A stretch of DNA of 22,375 nt. Origin: DAOUAE01 sp034433795. GTDB taxonomy: Bacteria > Chloroflexota > UBA6077 > FW602-bin22 > DAOUAE01. The stretch lies in contig DAOUAE010000052.1 in NCBI GenBank assembly GCA_034433795.1, forward strand, positions 1 to 22,375, written 5' to 3'. The notes beneath the pieces are model-generated. The model was given only the letters and a program-made list of their open reading frames with translations. It was not told the origin of the DNA and did no database searches. Position numbers and translations under genes: made by a program. Below, one piece after another: positions 7,881-15,278 of the stretch (positions are counted from its first letter, which is position 1; every line of letters starts with the position of its first letter).

Positions 7881-8270
7881 GGGTCAGTCGTTGCGGCCTA
7901 TCTGGATGCCCGGGCCTCGGCCGAACAGCAGCCGGCCCTCGGGGCCATCTTTTCGGGAGCGGCCGGCGGCCCGCCGGCCGCTGTGGCTCCCTTGATCGGC
8001 GCCAGCCTGGGGGCGAAGGTTGTCCCCATCGACTACCGCAGCGAGGGCAAACGGCGCAGCGCCCGCATCGGCGGCATGCTGGAAGCGGTGGTCCAGGCGG
8101 TACCCGGCGCCGACCCGGAGCAGGCCGTGGTCAAGCAGAATGCCCATCCGTGGTTTCCCGCGCTGGTCCAGGCCTTTGGCCTCACGAGCCGCTACACCGA
8201 CCACGGCCTGGAGTGGGATAACACCGGAAAGAACGCCGACTACGCCTCCTTCCGGTGGACCGGCCCGTGA
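7881..8270 (+). pseudogene. 5'-truncated DUF1326 gene remnant
   Basis: Only the C-terminal ~130 residues of a DUF1326 protein remain; the family is normally about 200 residues. The matching stretch reads SVVAAYLDARASAEQQPAL, then AIFSGAAGGPPAAVAPLIG, and ends with the family's typical DHGLEWDNTGKNADYASFRW. The frame runs upstream to a TGA at 7827 without an ATG, GTG or TTG at a plausible position or any ribosome binding site; the first in-frame GTG (7983) would remove most of the conserved domain. The 3' end overlaps the GTG of the DUF2182 gene by four bases (GTGA), the normal arrangement of this pair. I conclude that the gene lost its 5' part. An unrecognised assembly error is an alternative. 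Confidence 0.7.
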
Positions 8271-8970
8271 ACGGCCACGCCGCCGACCTGGTGCGACACG
8301 ACCGCCGCTGGCGGCTGGTCTGGTTGCTCGGGCTGGCCACGGGCGCCTGGGTGGTGCTGGTCTGGCAGATGGCCGGGGACCAGAGCATGCCGATGGGACC
8401 GGTCCTGTTTCTGGTCATCTGGCTGCTGATGATGGTGGCCATGATGTTCCCGTCGGCCGCTCCGATGGTCCTGACCTTCAGCCGGCTGCAGGCGGCCCGA
8501 CGCCAGCGCGGGCAGGCCTTCATCCCCGCCTGGGTGTTCGTGGCCGGCTACCTGGCGGTCTGGACCGCCTTCGGGATCCTGGCCCTGGGGGCCAGCTGGC
8601 TGGCCGAGGCCGTCGGGCTGATGGGGCTGGGCGGACCCCTTGGCGGGGTGCTGCTGGTGCTGGCCGGACTGTACCAGTTCTCGCCCCTCAAACACACCTG
8701 TCTGGCCCGGTGCCGGACGCCGCTGGGGTTTCTCCTGAGCTTCTAGCGGGACGGCTACGCCGGCGCCTTCCGGATGGGGCTGGCCCACGGCGTTTTCTGT
8801 CTGGGCTGCTGTTTGTTCTCCTGTTCCCGCTGGGGCTGATGAATCTGCTGGCGATGGCGGCCCTCACCCTGGTGATTTTCGCCGAGAAGGTCCTGCCGGC
8901 CGGTCCCTGGATCGGCCGGGCGGCCGGCCTGGGACTCGCCGGCTGGGGGCTGCTGAGCCTGGGCTCGCTC
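8267..8970 (+). pseudogene. DUF2182 membrane-protein gene broken by nonsense codon and frameshift
   Basis: The intact first part (GTG at 8267 overlapping the DUF1326 stop) encodes helices typical of DUF2182, a predicted metal-binding integral membrane family, with the hallmark LMMVAMMFPSAAPMVL and YQFSPLKHTCLARCRTPLGF. At 8744-8746 an in-frame TAG stands where the family has Trp, consistent with TGG to TAG. The frame then continues recognisably (RDGYAGAFRMGLAHGVFCLG) and shifts at about 8805-8822. Similarity resumes in another frame as LLFVLLFPLGLMNLLAMAAL and EKVLPAGPWIGRAAG up to about 8970. Comparison with the usual GCCWALMLL-type sequence suggests a deletion of about ten bases at the shift. 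No intact C-terminus or normal stop is present. Two independent lesions plus the truncated partner argue against a single sequencing error. Confidence 0.8.
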
Positions 8971-9366
8971 CGGCTGGGTCCCCTCTCCGGGATAGGCGAT
9001 CATTCAGCGCGCAAGGAGCGCCTCCGATGGGCGTCGGGCCCGGCTGTCCTCGGGGCCGACGGGGCCCGGCTGTCCTCCACGGGGACTGGCCCGTCCACGC
9101 CGCCCGTGCCAGCGGGAACCGGCCCTCGGCGGCCGGCGGGAAGATCCGGCCCGGCCGAGGGCCTGGGCGGACTCTGGCTGGGCTGGCGCCGCGGGCACTG
9201 GTCCGGAGGGCCGGGCGCGAGGGCCGGGTTTCTCAGCCTGACCTGCCGCCTCTCCCGGCGAAGCGCTCGCCGGTCTGGTCGGCGAGGGGGTCTTCACAGA
9301 CGCCCGGTCGGGGCCGCCGTCCGTCGGGCCGGGGCTGGCGGGCTGATCGGGGCTGAGGACCGACCG
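8971..9366. other. Gene-free stretch after the DUF2182 pseudogene
   Basis: No gene seen. One frame stays open to 9777 but is low-complexity and has no start signal of its own. A 16-nt direct repeat, GGGCCCGGCTGTCCTC, occurs at 9036-9051 and 9062-9077. Confidence 0.5.
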
Positions 9367-9395
9367 TTGCCGGGAGGGCCGACCTGTGGTAGACT
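9367..9395 (+). promoter_or_regulatory. Sigma-70-type promoter of the LapA-like gene
   Basis: TTGCCG (9367-9372), 17-nt spacer, TAGACT (9390-9395) with an extended TG two bases before the -10. It lies 62 bp upstream of the ATG at 9458. Confidence 0.6.
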
Positions 9396-9396
9396 G

Positions 9397-9419
9397 GCGG
9401 GCGACCGCCGGTCGCCCGC
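9397..9419. repeat. Perfect 10-bp inverted repeat at the expected transcript start
   Basis: GCGGGCGACC (9397-9406), loop GCC, GGTCGCCCGC (9410-9419). The palindrome begins one base after the -10 box, so it covers the predicted transcription start and would be a 5'-end hairpin of the mRNA or an operator. No T run follows, so it is not a standard terminator. Confidence 0.6.
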
Positions 9420-9457
9420 GGGTCGGGGCCGGCCGGTGATGGCAGAGGGAGCTGGTG

Positions 9458-9826
9458 ATGCAGGTCGCTCTTATCCTGCTGCTGCTGTTCGGCCTGCTGG
9501 TGGCCGTCGTCGCCATTCAGAACGCCACGCCGGTGACGCTGACGCTTCTGGTCTTCACCGTTCCCGATGTCCCGGTCTCGGTGTTGATGCTGGGGGCGCT
9601 GGTGCTGGGAGCGCTGCTGGCGGCGCTGGTCAGTCTGGGCGGCTGGCTGCGGACCCGGCGCCGGCTGCGCGAGCAGGCCGCCCGCATCGCCCAGCTGGAG
9701 GCCGAACTGGCCCGCCGGGCGGCGCCGGCCCGGCCAGCGGCCTCGCCCCCGGTCGAGGCCGGTCCAGCCCCGGCTGAGCCCCCGGCCCGGTCTGAGCCCC
9801 CACCGTCAACGGGCTCCGGTCAGTAG
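9458..9826 (+). CDS. LapA-like (DUF1049) small membrane protein
   Basis: A 122-residue inner-membrane protein with the layout of the LapA/DUF1049 family. Helix one is near residues 3-20, followed by the typical IQNATPVTLTLLVFTVPDVP. Helix two is near 38-60, then a short basic stretch (RTRRRLREQ) and a predicted coiled coil (AARIAQLEAELARR). The final ~40 residues are a Pro/Ala-rich disordered tail. In proteobacteria LapA cooperates with LapB in lipopolysaccharide assembly; outside that group the role is unknown and an LPS function should not be assumed here. The ATG at 9458 is preferred over the GTG three bases earlier because it sits seven bases from AGAGGGA. It is monocistronic, with its own promoter and a hairpin in its leader. 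Confidence 0.75.
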   Translation: MQVALILLLLFGLLVAVVAIQNATPVTLTLLVFTVPDVPVSVLMLGALVLGALLAALVSLGGWLRTRRRLREQAARIAQLEAELARRAAPARPAASPPVEAGPAPAEPPARSEPPPSTGSGQ

Positions 9827-10379
9827 AGGCCCGCGCCGGAGGCCGTGATCGCGACTGTCCCGGCCCCTCGGCCGGGCGCTCTATCGGGTCACCGCGCGGT
9901 GGTACCGCCCAACCATCCTGGCGGCCGCCAGGAGTTGAAGCGGGTGTTCACGGTTCGGGGCCCGAGCTGCCAGCGCGGCCCGGCCGGCCGGAGCCCGGAC
10001 CCGGCCGACCATCTGCCCGGGCCAGGCGCAGTCTCTCCGGCGCGGGCGCCCGCAGGGCCGCCAGGGGACCATCCGCCGGTCGGGCGGGCCGCGGCCGGCG
10101 CCATGACCTCTGCGGGCAAGAGGGCCAGCGGCCCGGCCTCTGCTGGCCGGAGAGAAGCGTATCCGGTGGGGCCTGGCACCGCGCCGTCCGAGCGGCGCCT
10201 TTCGCCCCCGCCGCTGGCAGGCGGCCCTGCGGCCCGGACCCCTCGGTGGCTGGACGCGCCGACCCCGGCCGTCCTGGCCGGGGATGGACCGGCCAGCAGG
10301 TTGTCTGGTCGCGGCGTCTCACCGGCCAGCCAGTGGAGCGCTCTCATTGCCAGGTGTTTCTGGCCAGCGACCGGCTCCC
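9827..10379. other. Intergenic region before the sugar ABC operon
   Basis: No gene is supported in these ~550 bases. The frame of the downstream binding protein happens to be open through most of it, but the translation is Arg/Pro-rich and unlike any family, and the real start is fixed by the ribosome binding site at 10431. I see no tRNA or riboswitch-like fold by eye. Confidence 0.5.
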
Positions 10380-10407
10380 TTGACAATCGGTCGACAGCGG
10401 CTATAAT
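10380..10407 (+). promoter_or_regulatory. Consensus sigma-70 promoter of the sugar ABC operon
   Basis: TTGACA (10380-10385), 16-nt spacer, TATAAT (10402-10407): both hexamers match the consensus exactly. The start codon is 35 bp downstream. It is the strongest-looking promoter in the window. Confidence 0.85.
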
Positions 10408-10441
10408 CAGGGCAAACGGTGGGAATAGAGGGAGGAGTCTG

Positions 10442-11854
10442 ATGATGGTCAGACCGGTGCTGCGTCGTCGTTTCCTGCAGGGCCTCGCCCTGGCGGCTCT
10501 GGCCGCTCCGCTGGCGGCGGCCTGCGCGCCCGCGCCGGCGCCCACGCCCACGCCAGCCCCGGCGCCGACCCCGACGCCGGCGGCCAAACCAGCCCAGCCG
10601 ACTCCCACCCCGGCGGCCCAGCCCACCCCAACGGCCCGGCCGGCGGCCGCCCTCCAGGGGGCCCGACTGCATCTGCTCTGGTGGACCAGTTTCGTGCCCG
10701 AAGAGGACAAATGGTTCAAAGAGACGCTGGTCAACACCTGGGCCCGGCCCAACGGGGTGGAGCTGACCGTCGAACTGGTCAGCGGCAATGAGGTCCAGCC
10801 CAAGGTGGTGGCGGCGCTTCAGGCCGGGGCCGGCCCCGATATCAGCATCCTCCAGTGGACCTGGCCGCACCTGTACGCCGAGAAGCTCTACGATGTCTCG
10901 GATATCGCCGAGAAGATCGGCAGCGAGGGCGGCGGCTGGTACGAGGCCCTCAAACAGAACAGTTTTGTCCAGGGCAAATGGCGCGCGGTGCCCTTCGGCA
11001 TCCTGGGCAATGCCATCGTCTACCGTGAGTCCTGGATGCGCGAGGGGAGCGGCGCCGAGCAGTTCCCCACCACCTGGGACGAGTACACGAAGGTCGGTGA
11101 GGCGGTCAAAAAGAAGAAAGGGGTGTTTGTCGGTCAGGCCCTGGGCCACTCGTTCGGCGACCCGCCGACCTTTGTCTACCCCTTCCTCTGGTCGTTTGGG
11201 GGGGCGGAAACCGACCCCGAGCGCACCAAAGTGACCATCAACAGCCCCGAGACCGAAGAGGCGCTGGTGGCCTTCAAGAAATGGTTCGACGCTGTCTCCG
11301 ACCCCCAGTGCCTCTCCTGGGATGACTCGAGCAACAACCGGGCCTATCTGGCCAGCCAGATCTGGGCGACGCTGAACGGGGCCTCGATCTACGTGGCCGC
11401 CCAGAAGCAGGCCCCCGACATCGCCAAAGACTCCAACCACGCGCTCCTGCCCAAAGGCCCCAAGGGGCAGTTCATGCTGGCTCTGCCCTTCGCCGCCGGC
11501 ATCCCAAGTTATGTCAAGAACCCGGAGCCGGCCCGGCAGTTCCTGACCTATCTGATGAGTCCGGCGACGTTCGCCGACTTTATGAAGCAGGGCAAGGGCT
11601 ACACCCAGGCCCCGTATCGGAAGGGCGAGACGCCGGAGATGTGGCCGACCACCGACCCCAAGATGGAGCCGTACAAGCAGGTGGGCCACCTCAGCAAATG
11701 GTACGGCTACCCGGCCTCGCCCAGCCCGGCGGCCACCGAGGTCGGCTCGAAGTACATCATCGTCGACATGTTCGCCAAGGTGGTCCAGGGGGAGAACCCC
11801 AGGGCGGTGATGCAGTGGGCCGAGGGCGAACTCAAGCGCATTCATAAACTCTGA
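10442..11854 (+). CDS. Sugar ABC transporter substrate-binding lipoprotein (Tat-type signal)
   Basis: A 470-residue extracytoplasmic solute-binding protein of the family-1 (MalE/UgpB-like) group. The start lies just after GGAGGAG (10431-10437); ATG 10445 is an equally possible start. The N-terminus has a twin-arginine-type motif RRRFLQG (residues 8-14), a hydrophobic stretch and lipobox LAAAC with Cys28, so a Tat-exported lipoprotein is likely. Residues ~29-72 are a Pro/Thr/Ala tether. The binding domain follows, with LHLLWWTSFVPEEDKWFKE, AGAGPDISILQWTWPHLYAE, VPFGILGNAIVYRESWM, and the late MLALPFAAGIPSYVKNPEPA and FLTYLMSP stretches typical of these receptors. It feeds the two permeases directly downstream. 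The actual sugar cannot be deduced. Confidence 0.93.
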   Translation: MMVRPVLRRRFLQGLALAALAAPLAAACAPAPAPTPTPAPAPTPTPAAKPAQPTPTPAAQPTPTARPAAALQGARLHLLWWTSFVPEEDKWFKETLVNTWARPNGVELTVELVSGNEVQPKVVAALQAGAGPDISILQWTWPHLYAEKLYDVSDIAEKIGSEGGGWYEALKQNSFVQGKWRAVPFGILGNAIVYRESWMREGSGAEQFPTTWDEYTKVGEAVKKKKGVFVGQALGHSFGDPPTFVYPFLWSFGGAETDPERTKVTINSPETEEALVAFKKWFDAVSDPQCLSWDDSSNNRAYLASQIWATLNGASIYVAAQKQAPDIAKDSNHALLPKGPKGQFMLALPFAAGIPSYVKNPEPARQFLTYLMSPATFADFMKQGKGYTQAPYRKGETPEMWPTTDPKMEPYKQVGHLSKWYGYPASPSPAATEVGSKYIIVDMFAKVVQGENPRAVMQWAEGELKRIHKL

Positions 11855-11920
11855 GGGGCCCCGTCCCGTCGGCGGAATGGCTGGTGGGACCGTGGGCGGG
11901 TGACGGAAGGGAGCCTGGGA

Positions 11921-12883
11921 ATGGTCACACGGCGCGTGGCGGTGGCAGTGCCCCGGGGCGTCCGTCTCTCCTGGCTGGAGCAGGAGCGGATTCTCGGCTG
12001 GCTCCTCTGTCTGCCGGGGGTGCTGATTCTCCTGATCTTCATTGTGTACCCCTTCGGGGTGGGGATCTGGCTGGCGGTCAGCAGCGAGACGGTGGCCCAG
12101 GCGGGGGAGTTTGTCGGTCTGGCCAACTTCCGGAGCCAGTGGCAGAGCCAGATCTTCCAGCAGACCTTCCGCAACACCATTATCTACACGGTGGTGACGG
12201 TCTTTTTCAAAGCGATCTTCGGGCTGGCGCTGGCCATTCTCCTGAACCAGGAGATCCGGGCCCGCAATCTGGTGCGGGCGGTGCTGCTTCTCCCCTGGAT
12301 CGTGCCGACGGCGCTGAGCACCATCGCCTGGAAGTGGCTCTTCGACTCGACCTACAGCATCGCCAACTGGGTGCTGGTCCGGAGCGGGCTGGCGCCGCTG
12401 CTGGCGGCCACGGCCATTGGCGAGCTGCTGGCCATCGGGCCGCGGGGCATCAACTGGCTGGGGCACCCGACCTGGGGGATGGTCGCCCTCATCATCGCCA
12501 ACATCTGGCGGGGCGTGCCGTTCTTCGCCATCTGTCTGCTGGCCGGGCTGCAGACCATCAACCAGGAGCTCTACGAGGCGGCGGCGGTTGACGGCGCCTC
12601 GGCCTGGCAGCGCTTCCGCTACGTGACGCTGCCGCTGGTCCGGCCGGTGCTGCTGGTGGTGGTCCTCTTCTCGCTTATCTGGACGATCGCCGACTTCCAG
12701 CTGCCCTACGTGCTGACCGGTGGGGGGCCGGCCAATTCGACCCATCTGTTCGGCACGCTGGCCTACCAGACGGCCATCAATGCCGGTCGACTGGGTGAAG
12801 GCGCGGCGATCTCGCTCTTTATGTTCCCCTTCCTGCTGGCGACGGTGGCGGGTCTGCTGGGCTATCTGCGACGACAGGAGTAG
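11921..12883 (+). CDS. Sugar ABC transporter permease, MalF/UgpA type
   Basis: A 320-residue inner-membrane permease. I choose the ATG at 11921 over the in-frame GTG at 11900 because GGAAGGGAG ends seven bases before it. Six transmembrane segments are visible, beginning with ILGWLLCLPGVLILLIFIVYPF. The EAA loop that docks the ATPase is EAAAVDGASAWQRFRYVTLP (near residues 225-245), followed by the usual LPLVRPVLLVVVLFSLIWTIADFQ. It starts 66 bp after the binding-protein gene and ends 5 bp before the second permease. The insertion WLGHPTWGMVALIIANIWRGVPFF is standard for the family. By family role it forms the translocation pore with the next gene product. Confidence 0.93.
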   Translation: MVTRRVAVAVPRGVRLSWLEQERILGWLLCLPGVLILLIFIVYPFGVGIWLAVSSETVAQAGEFVGLANFRSQWQSQIFQQTFRNTIIYTVVTVFFKAIFGLALAILLNQEIRARNLVRAVLLLPWIVPTALSTIAWKWLFDSTYSIANWVLVRSGLAPLLAATAIGELLAIGPRGINWLGHPTWGMVALIIANIWRGVPFFAICLLAGLQTINQELYEAAAVDGASAWQRFRYVTLPLVRPVLLVVVLFSLIWTIADFQLPYVLTGGGPANSTHLFGTLAYQTAINAGRLGEGAAISLFMFPFLLATVAGLLGYLRRQE

Positions 12884-12888
12884 CGACG

Positions 12889-13767
12889 ATGGCGGTGACG
12901 GTGGCACGGGCGCGCTCGACCCCGGCCGGGGCCCTCAAGGGCTACCGGCGCTTTTTGGCGCTTTATCTGCCGCTGGGGCTGGCGGTAATTGTGACGCTCT
13001 TCCCCTTCTACTGGATGTTCATCACCTCGATTAAAAGCAACCGTGAGCTCTACGATCTCAACGCGCCGCAGTTTCTGGTCACGCAGCCGACGCTGGAGCA
13101 CTATATCTATCTTCTGACCCAGACGCGTTTCCTCAAGTGGGCGACCAACACCCTGATCATCACCGTCTCCTCGACCACTATCTCGTTGCTCTGTGGCATT
13201 CTGGCCGGATACTCGCTGGCCCGCTTGCGTTTTGTCGGTGGGACGGTTCTGGGGGTGGCGATCTTTGTGACCTATCTGGTGCCGCAGACGCTGCTCTTTC
13301 TGCCGCTGGTCAAGGTGGTGCGGTGGCTTGGGCTGTCGAATACCCTGTGGTCGATGATTCTGACCTATCCGACGTTTCTCATTCCGTTCTGCACCTGGCT
13401 GCTGATGGGCTATTTCAAGAGCATTCCGCGGGAGCTGGAGGAGAGCGCGCTGATTGATGGGGCCAGCCGGCTGAGCGCGATGGTGCGTATTGCGCTACCG
13501 CTGGCGTTGCCGGGGATTTTGTCGGCGGGGATTTTCGCCTTCACGCTTTCCTGGAACGAGTTCATCTACGCCCTGGTCTTCACCACCTCGACCGAGATCA
13601 AAACGATTCCGGTGGGGGTGGTGACCGAGCTGGTGAAGGGGGATGTGTTCTTCTGGGGGTCGCTCATGGCCGGGGCGCTGTTGGGCTCGGTGCCGGTGGC
13701 GCTGTTCTACAGTTTCTTTGTCGAGCACTACGTGGCCGGGCTGACGGCCGGGGCCGTCAAGGGCTGA
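12889..13767 (+). CDS. Sugar ABC transporter permease, MalG/UgpE type
   Basis: A 292-residue inner-membrane permease and partner of the preceding MalF-type protein. It has six membrane segments, with the usual first helix and loop LFPFYWMFITSIKSNRELYD, the ATPase-docking EAA loop ELEESALIDGASRLSAMVRI, and the FAFTLSWNEFIYALVFTT segment typical of MalG-type subunits. The ATG at 12889 is preceded by AGGAG overlapping the end of the upstream gene. No ATP-binding subunit follows; a terminator comes 28 bp after the stop. As in many bacteria, a shared MsmK/UgpC-like ATPase elsewhere probably energises the transporter; that is inference. Confidence 0.93.
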   Translation: MAVTVARARSTPAGALKGYRRFLALYLPLGLAVIVTLFPFYWMFITSIKSNRELYDLNAPQFLVTQPTLEHYIYLLTQTRFLKWATNTLIITVSSTTISLLCGILAGYSLARLRFVGGTVLGVAIFVTYLVPQTLLFLPLVKVVRWLGLSNTLWSMILTYPTFLIPFCTWLLMGYFKSIPRELEESALIDGASRLSAMVRIALPLALPGILSAGIFAFTLSWNEFIYALVFTTSTEIKTIPVGVVTELVKGDVFFWGSLMAGALLGSVPVALFYSFFVEHYVAGLTAGAVKG

Positions 13768-13794
13768 GACGACTTTTGGTCACGGTCGACCGCC

Positions 13795-13825
13795 CCGGGG
13801 GCGCTCGTCGCCCCCGGTATTTTTT
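13795..13825 (+). terminator. Rho-independent terminator of the sugar ABC operon
   Basis: A perfect 9-bp stem CCGGGGGCG/CGCCCCCGG (13795-13803 with 13809-13817), 5-nt loop, then TATTTTTT. The T run overlaps the stop codon of the convergent minus-strand nuclease gene. The opposite strand has no matching T run, so it works in one direction only. Confidence 0.85.
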
Positions 13826-14336
13826 AGAGGCTGCCGGGTGGCCAGAGAGCGGAGCGGTCGGGGCTGGCGCTGCTGACCTGCCAGCGTCCGATGATAAGGC
13901 GGCGCGGGGCCTGATGGGGCGGCCAGTCGTACTCCAGAAGGTCCAGCCGGCCGTAGGTGGCCAGCAGGCTCTGCAGCGCGTCGCTCAGACCGGCTGGGGA
14001 GAGGAGCAGCGCCAGCTGGGGCCGGGCTACCCGGGCGTAGCCCAGCAGCTGGGCGAGGTCTCGGAGCGAGAGGCGGGTGCGTTTGCACTCGACGAAGACG
14101 AGAGCGGTCTGCCGGGCGGTGGAGACAAGGGCGGTCAGGTCGACCTTGATCTCGTAGGCTTGCCAGATAGCGGTTGGAAAGAGGCGGTCCAGGCCGTGCT
14201 GGGCGATGAAGTGGTTGAGGAAGACGGCGTGCGTGTCATAGACCGCGACCGTGGCGCGGGGGAAACGGCCGTGAAGAAAGGTCTGCAGCCAGCGGCATAC
14301 GGCCGGGTAGAGGACGGCCTCGCTGGGAATGGCCAT
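13824..14336 (-). CDS. PD-(D/E)XK-type nuclease, putative cleavage subunit
   Basis: A 170-residue soluble protein, last of a three-gene minus-strand operon. The nuclease signature is YEIKVDLTALV followed by ALVFVECKRTRLSL: candidate active-site residues D66, E83 and K85 (E-C-K in place of E-x-K), with E62 as a possible extra acid, then a helix with QLLGYARV as in many PD-(D/E)XK enzymes (a Gln then Tyr after the core). The fold assignment rests on this spacing, not on overall similarity. It is small for a complete restriction enzyme and has no obvious specificity domain, so the upstream LAGLIDADG-like protein may supply recognition. The ATG lies three bases after the preceding stop, with only weak ribosome-binding sequence, suggesting translational coupling. 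An alternative is a generic Uma2/HARP-like nuclease unrelated to restriction. Confidence 0.65.
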   Translation of the reverse strand: MAIPSEAVLYPAVCRWLQTFLHGRFPRATVAVYDTHAVFLNHFIAQHGLDRLFPTAIWQAYEIKVDLTALVSTARQTALVFVECKRTRLSLRDLAQLLGYARVARPQLALLLSPAGLSDALQSLLATYGRLDLLEYDWPPHQAPRRLIIGRWQVSSASPDRSALWPPGSL

Positions 14337-14339
14337 GGC

Positions 14340-15278
14340 TCAGGTCTCGCTCTCCATCTCGCTCTCCAGTTCCGGCGGAAGCGGGGGTGGGGTGGTGCCG
14401 GGCAGGGGTCGCCGTGGACAGCCCAGGGCCCGGCAGATCTGCCAGTAGGCATCAGCATGGCGGCCGACCAGGGCTGAGGGCAGCCGGTCGGCGTTCTGTT
14501 CCTCGGGGTCAAGCGGTTTGGCGCCGCGCAGCGGTCGTTCGCCAGGGCAGGGTGAGGTCTGCCGGTCGGGGAACCGCTGACGGTTGAAGGCGGCCAGTTC
14601 CTCCAGAGCCCGTTGCTTAAACGGGAACGAGAAGCCGACGGTCAGAAAATCGTCGGCGTAGATATTGAGCTGGTGTTCGCGCCAGGCGCGGCGCAGATTA
14701 GGGTGGCCCCAGATAATGTTGGGGACCGGGACAGCCAGGCGCTCCTGGAGCAGCCCGCAGAGGTGGACCGGCGTGGTCCAGGTGCCCGGGTAGTTCAGGA
14801 CGTTGAGCCGCACCCGGTGGCGTCCACTCCAGTCGCGGTTGGCCGGCCGGACATCGCCGGCCACATCGGCGAAGCCGCGCAGGAACTCACGGACGACCGC
14901 AACCGGCGTGAGAGGATCGCGCAGGGGGGCCGGGACCGGGAAGCGGCTGAAATGGGTCTGATGGTCGAGCAGGGCCTGCAGATTGCGCCAGGTCGTGGTG
15001 GGGCGAGTCAGACGGACGACCAGGTCGATGCTCTCCTGACCCTCAACGGTGCGGATATCACCGCCGGTCAGGTTCAGGAGCCGTTCCCGGACCTCTTCGA
15101 GGCCCAGGCGGATCTCGCGGGCGGCATCGGCGGGCGGGCTGGTGCCGACGGCCTGGAGAGCAGCGCGGGGGAAGTGGACGATGATACGCTGAATGTCGCC
15201 GGTGTCCTGGAGTTCGCCCCGGGCGACCAGCAGGCCCAGAAGATAGGCGACATCGGGGTCAAGGTAGCCGCTGGGCAT
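14340..15278 (-). CDS. LAGLIDADG-like protein with both catalytic acids lost, putative recognition subunit
   Basis: A 312-residue protein with two copies of the LAGLIDADG helix: AYLLGLLVARGEL (residues 11-23) and EFLRGFADVAGDV (131-143). In functional homing enzymes the eighth motif position is a catalytic Asp or Glu. Here it is R20 in the first copy and A140 in the second, so cleavage by this protein is unlikely. The sequence after motif two (RVRLNVLNY, LCGLLQERLAVPV, REHQLNIYADDFL, FPFKQRALEELA) has the beta-beta-alpha rhythm of a DNA-binding half of such enzymes. The C-terminal ~75 residues are extended and Pro/Glu-rich. I infer a sequence-specific DNA-binding role, by analogy with WhiA, which also carries a dead LAGLIDADG fold. 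It overlaps the methyltransferase gene by 20 nt. It is not recognised as a named family. Confidence 0.65.
   Translation of the reverse strand: MPSGYLDPDVAYLLGLLVARGELQDTGDIQRIIVHFPRAALQAVGTSPPADAAREIRLGLEEVRERLLNLTGGDIRTVEGQESIDLVVRLTRPTTTWRNLQALLDHQTHFSRFPVPAPLRDPLTPVAVVREFLRGFADVAGDVRPANRDWSGRHRVRLNVLNYPGTWTTPVHLCGLLQERLAVPVPNIIWGHPNLRRAWREHQLNIYADDFLTVGFSFPFKQRALEELAAFNRQRFPDRQTSPCPGERPLRGAKPLDPEEQNADRLPSALVGRHADAYWQICRALGCPRRPLPGTTPPPLPPELESEMESET

Noticed and set aside
8020..9777. A 585-codon plus-strand frame spanning the DUF1326/DUF2182 remnants
   Set aside because: Only the part from about 8810 to 8970 resembles a protein (the end of DUF2182 after its frameshift); the rest is out of frame with all recognisable homology.
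9845..10441. Long in-frame extension upstream of the sugar-binding lipoprotein
   Set aside because: The extension is low-complexity Arg/Pro sequence, crosses a consensus promoter, and would bury the signal peptide; the GGAGGAG site fixes the start at 10442 or 10445.
13776..14477. A plus-strand frame opposite the nuclease gene
   Set aside because: It starts inside the terminator of the ABC operon, has no ribosome binding site, and is antisense to the gene with the PD-(D/E)XK motif.
14340..15278. Reading the LAGLIDADG-like protein as an active homing endonuclease or intein inserted in the methyltransferase
   Set aside because: Both catalytic acids are missing, there are no intein splicing motifs, and the methyltransferase gene is complete on its own.
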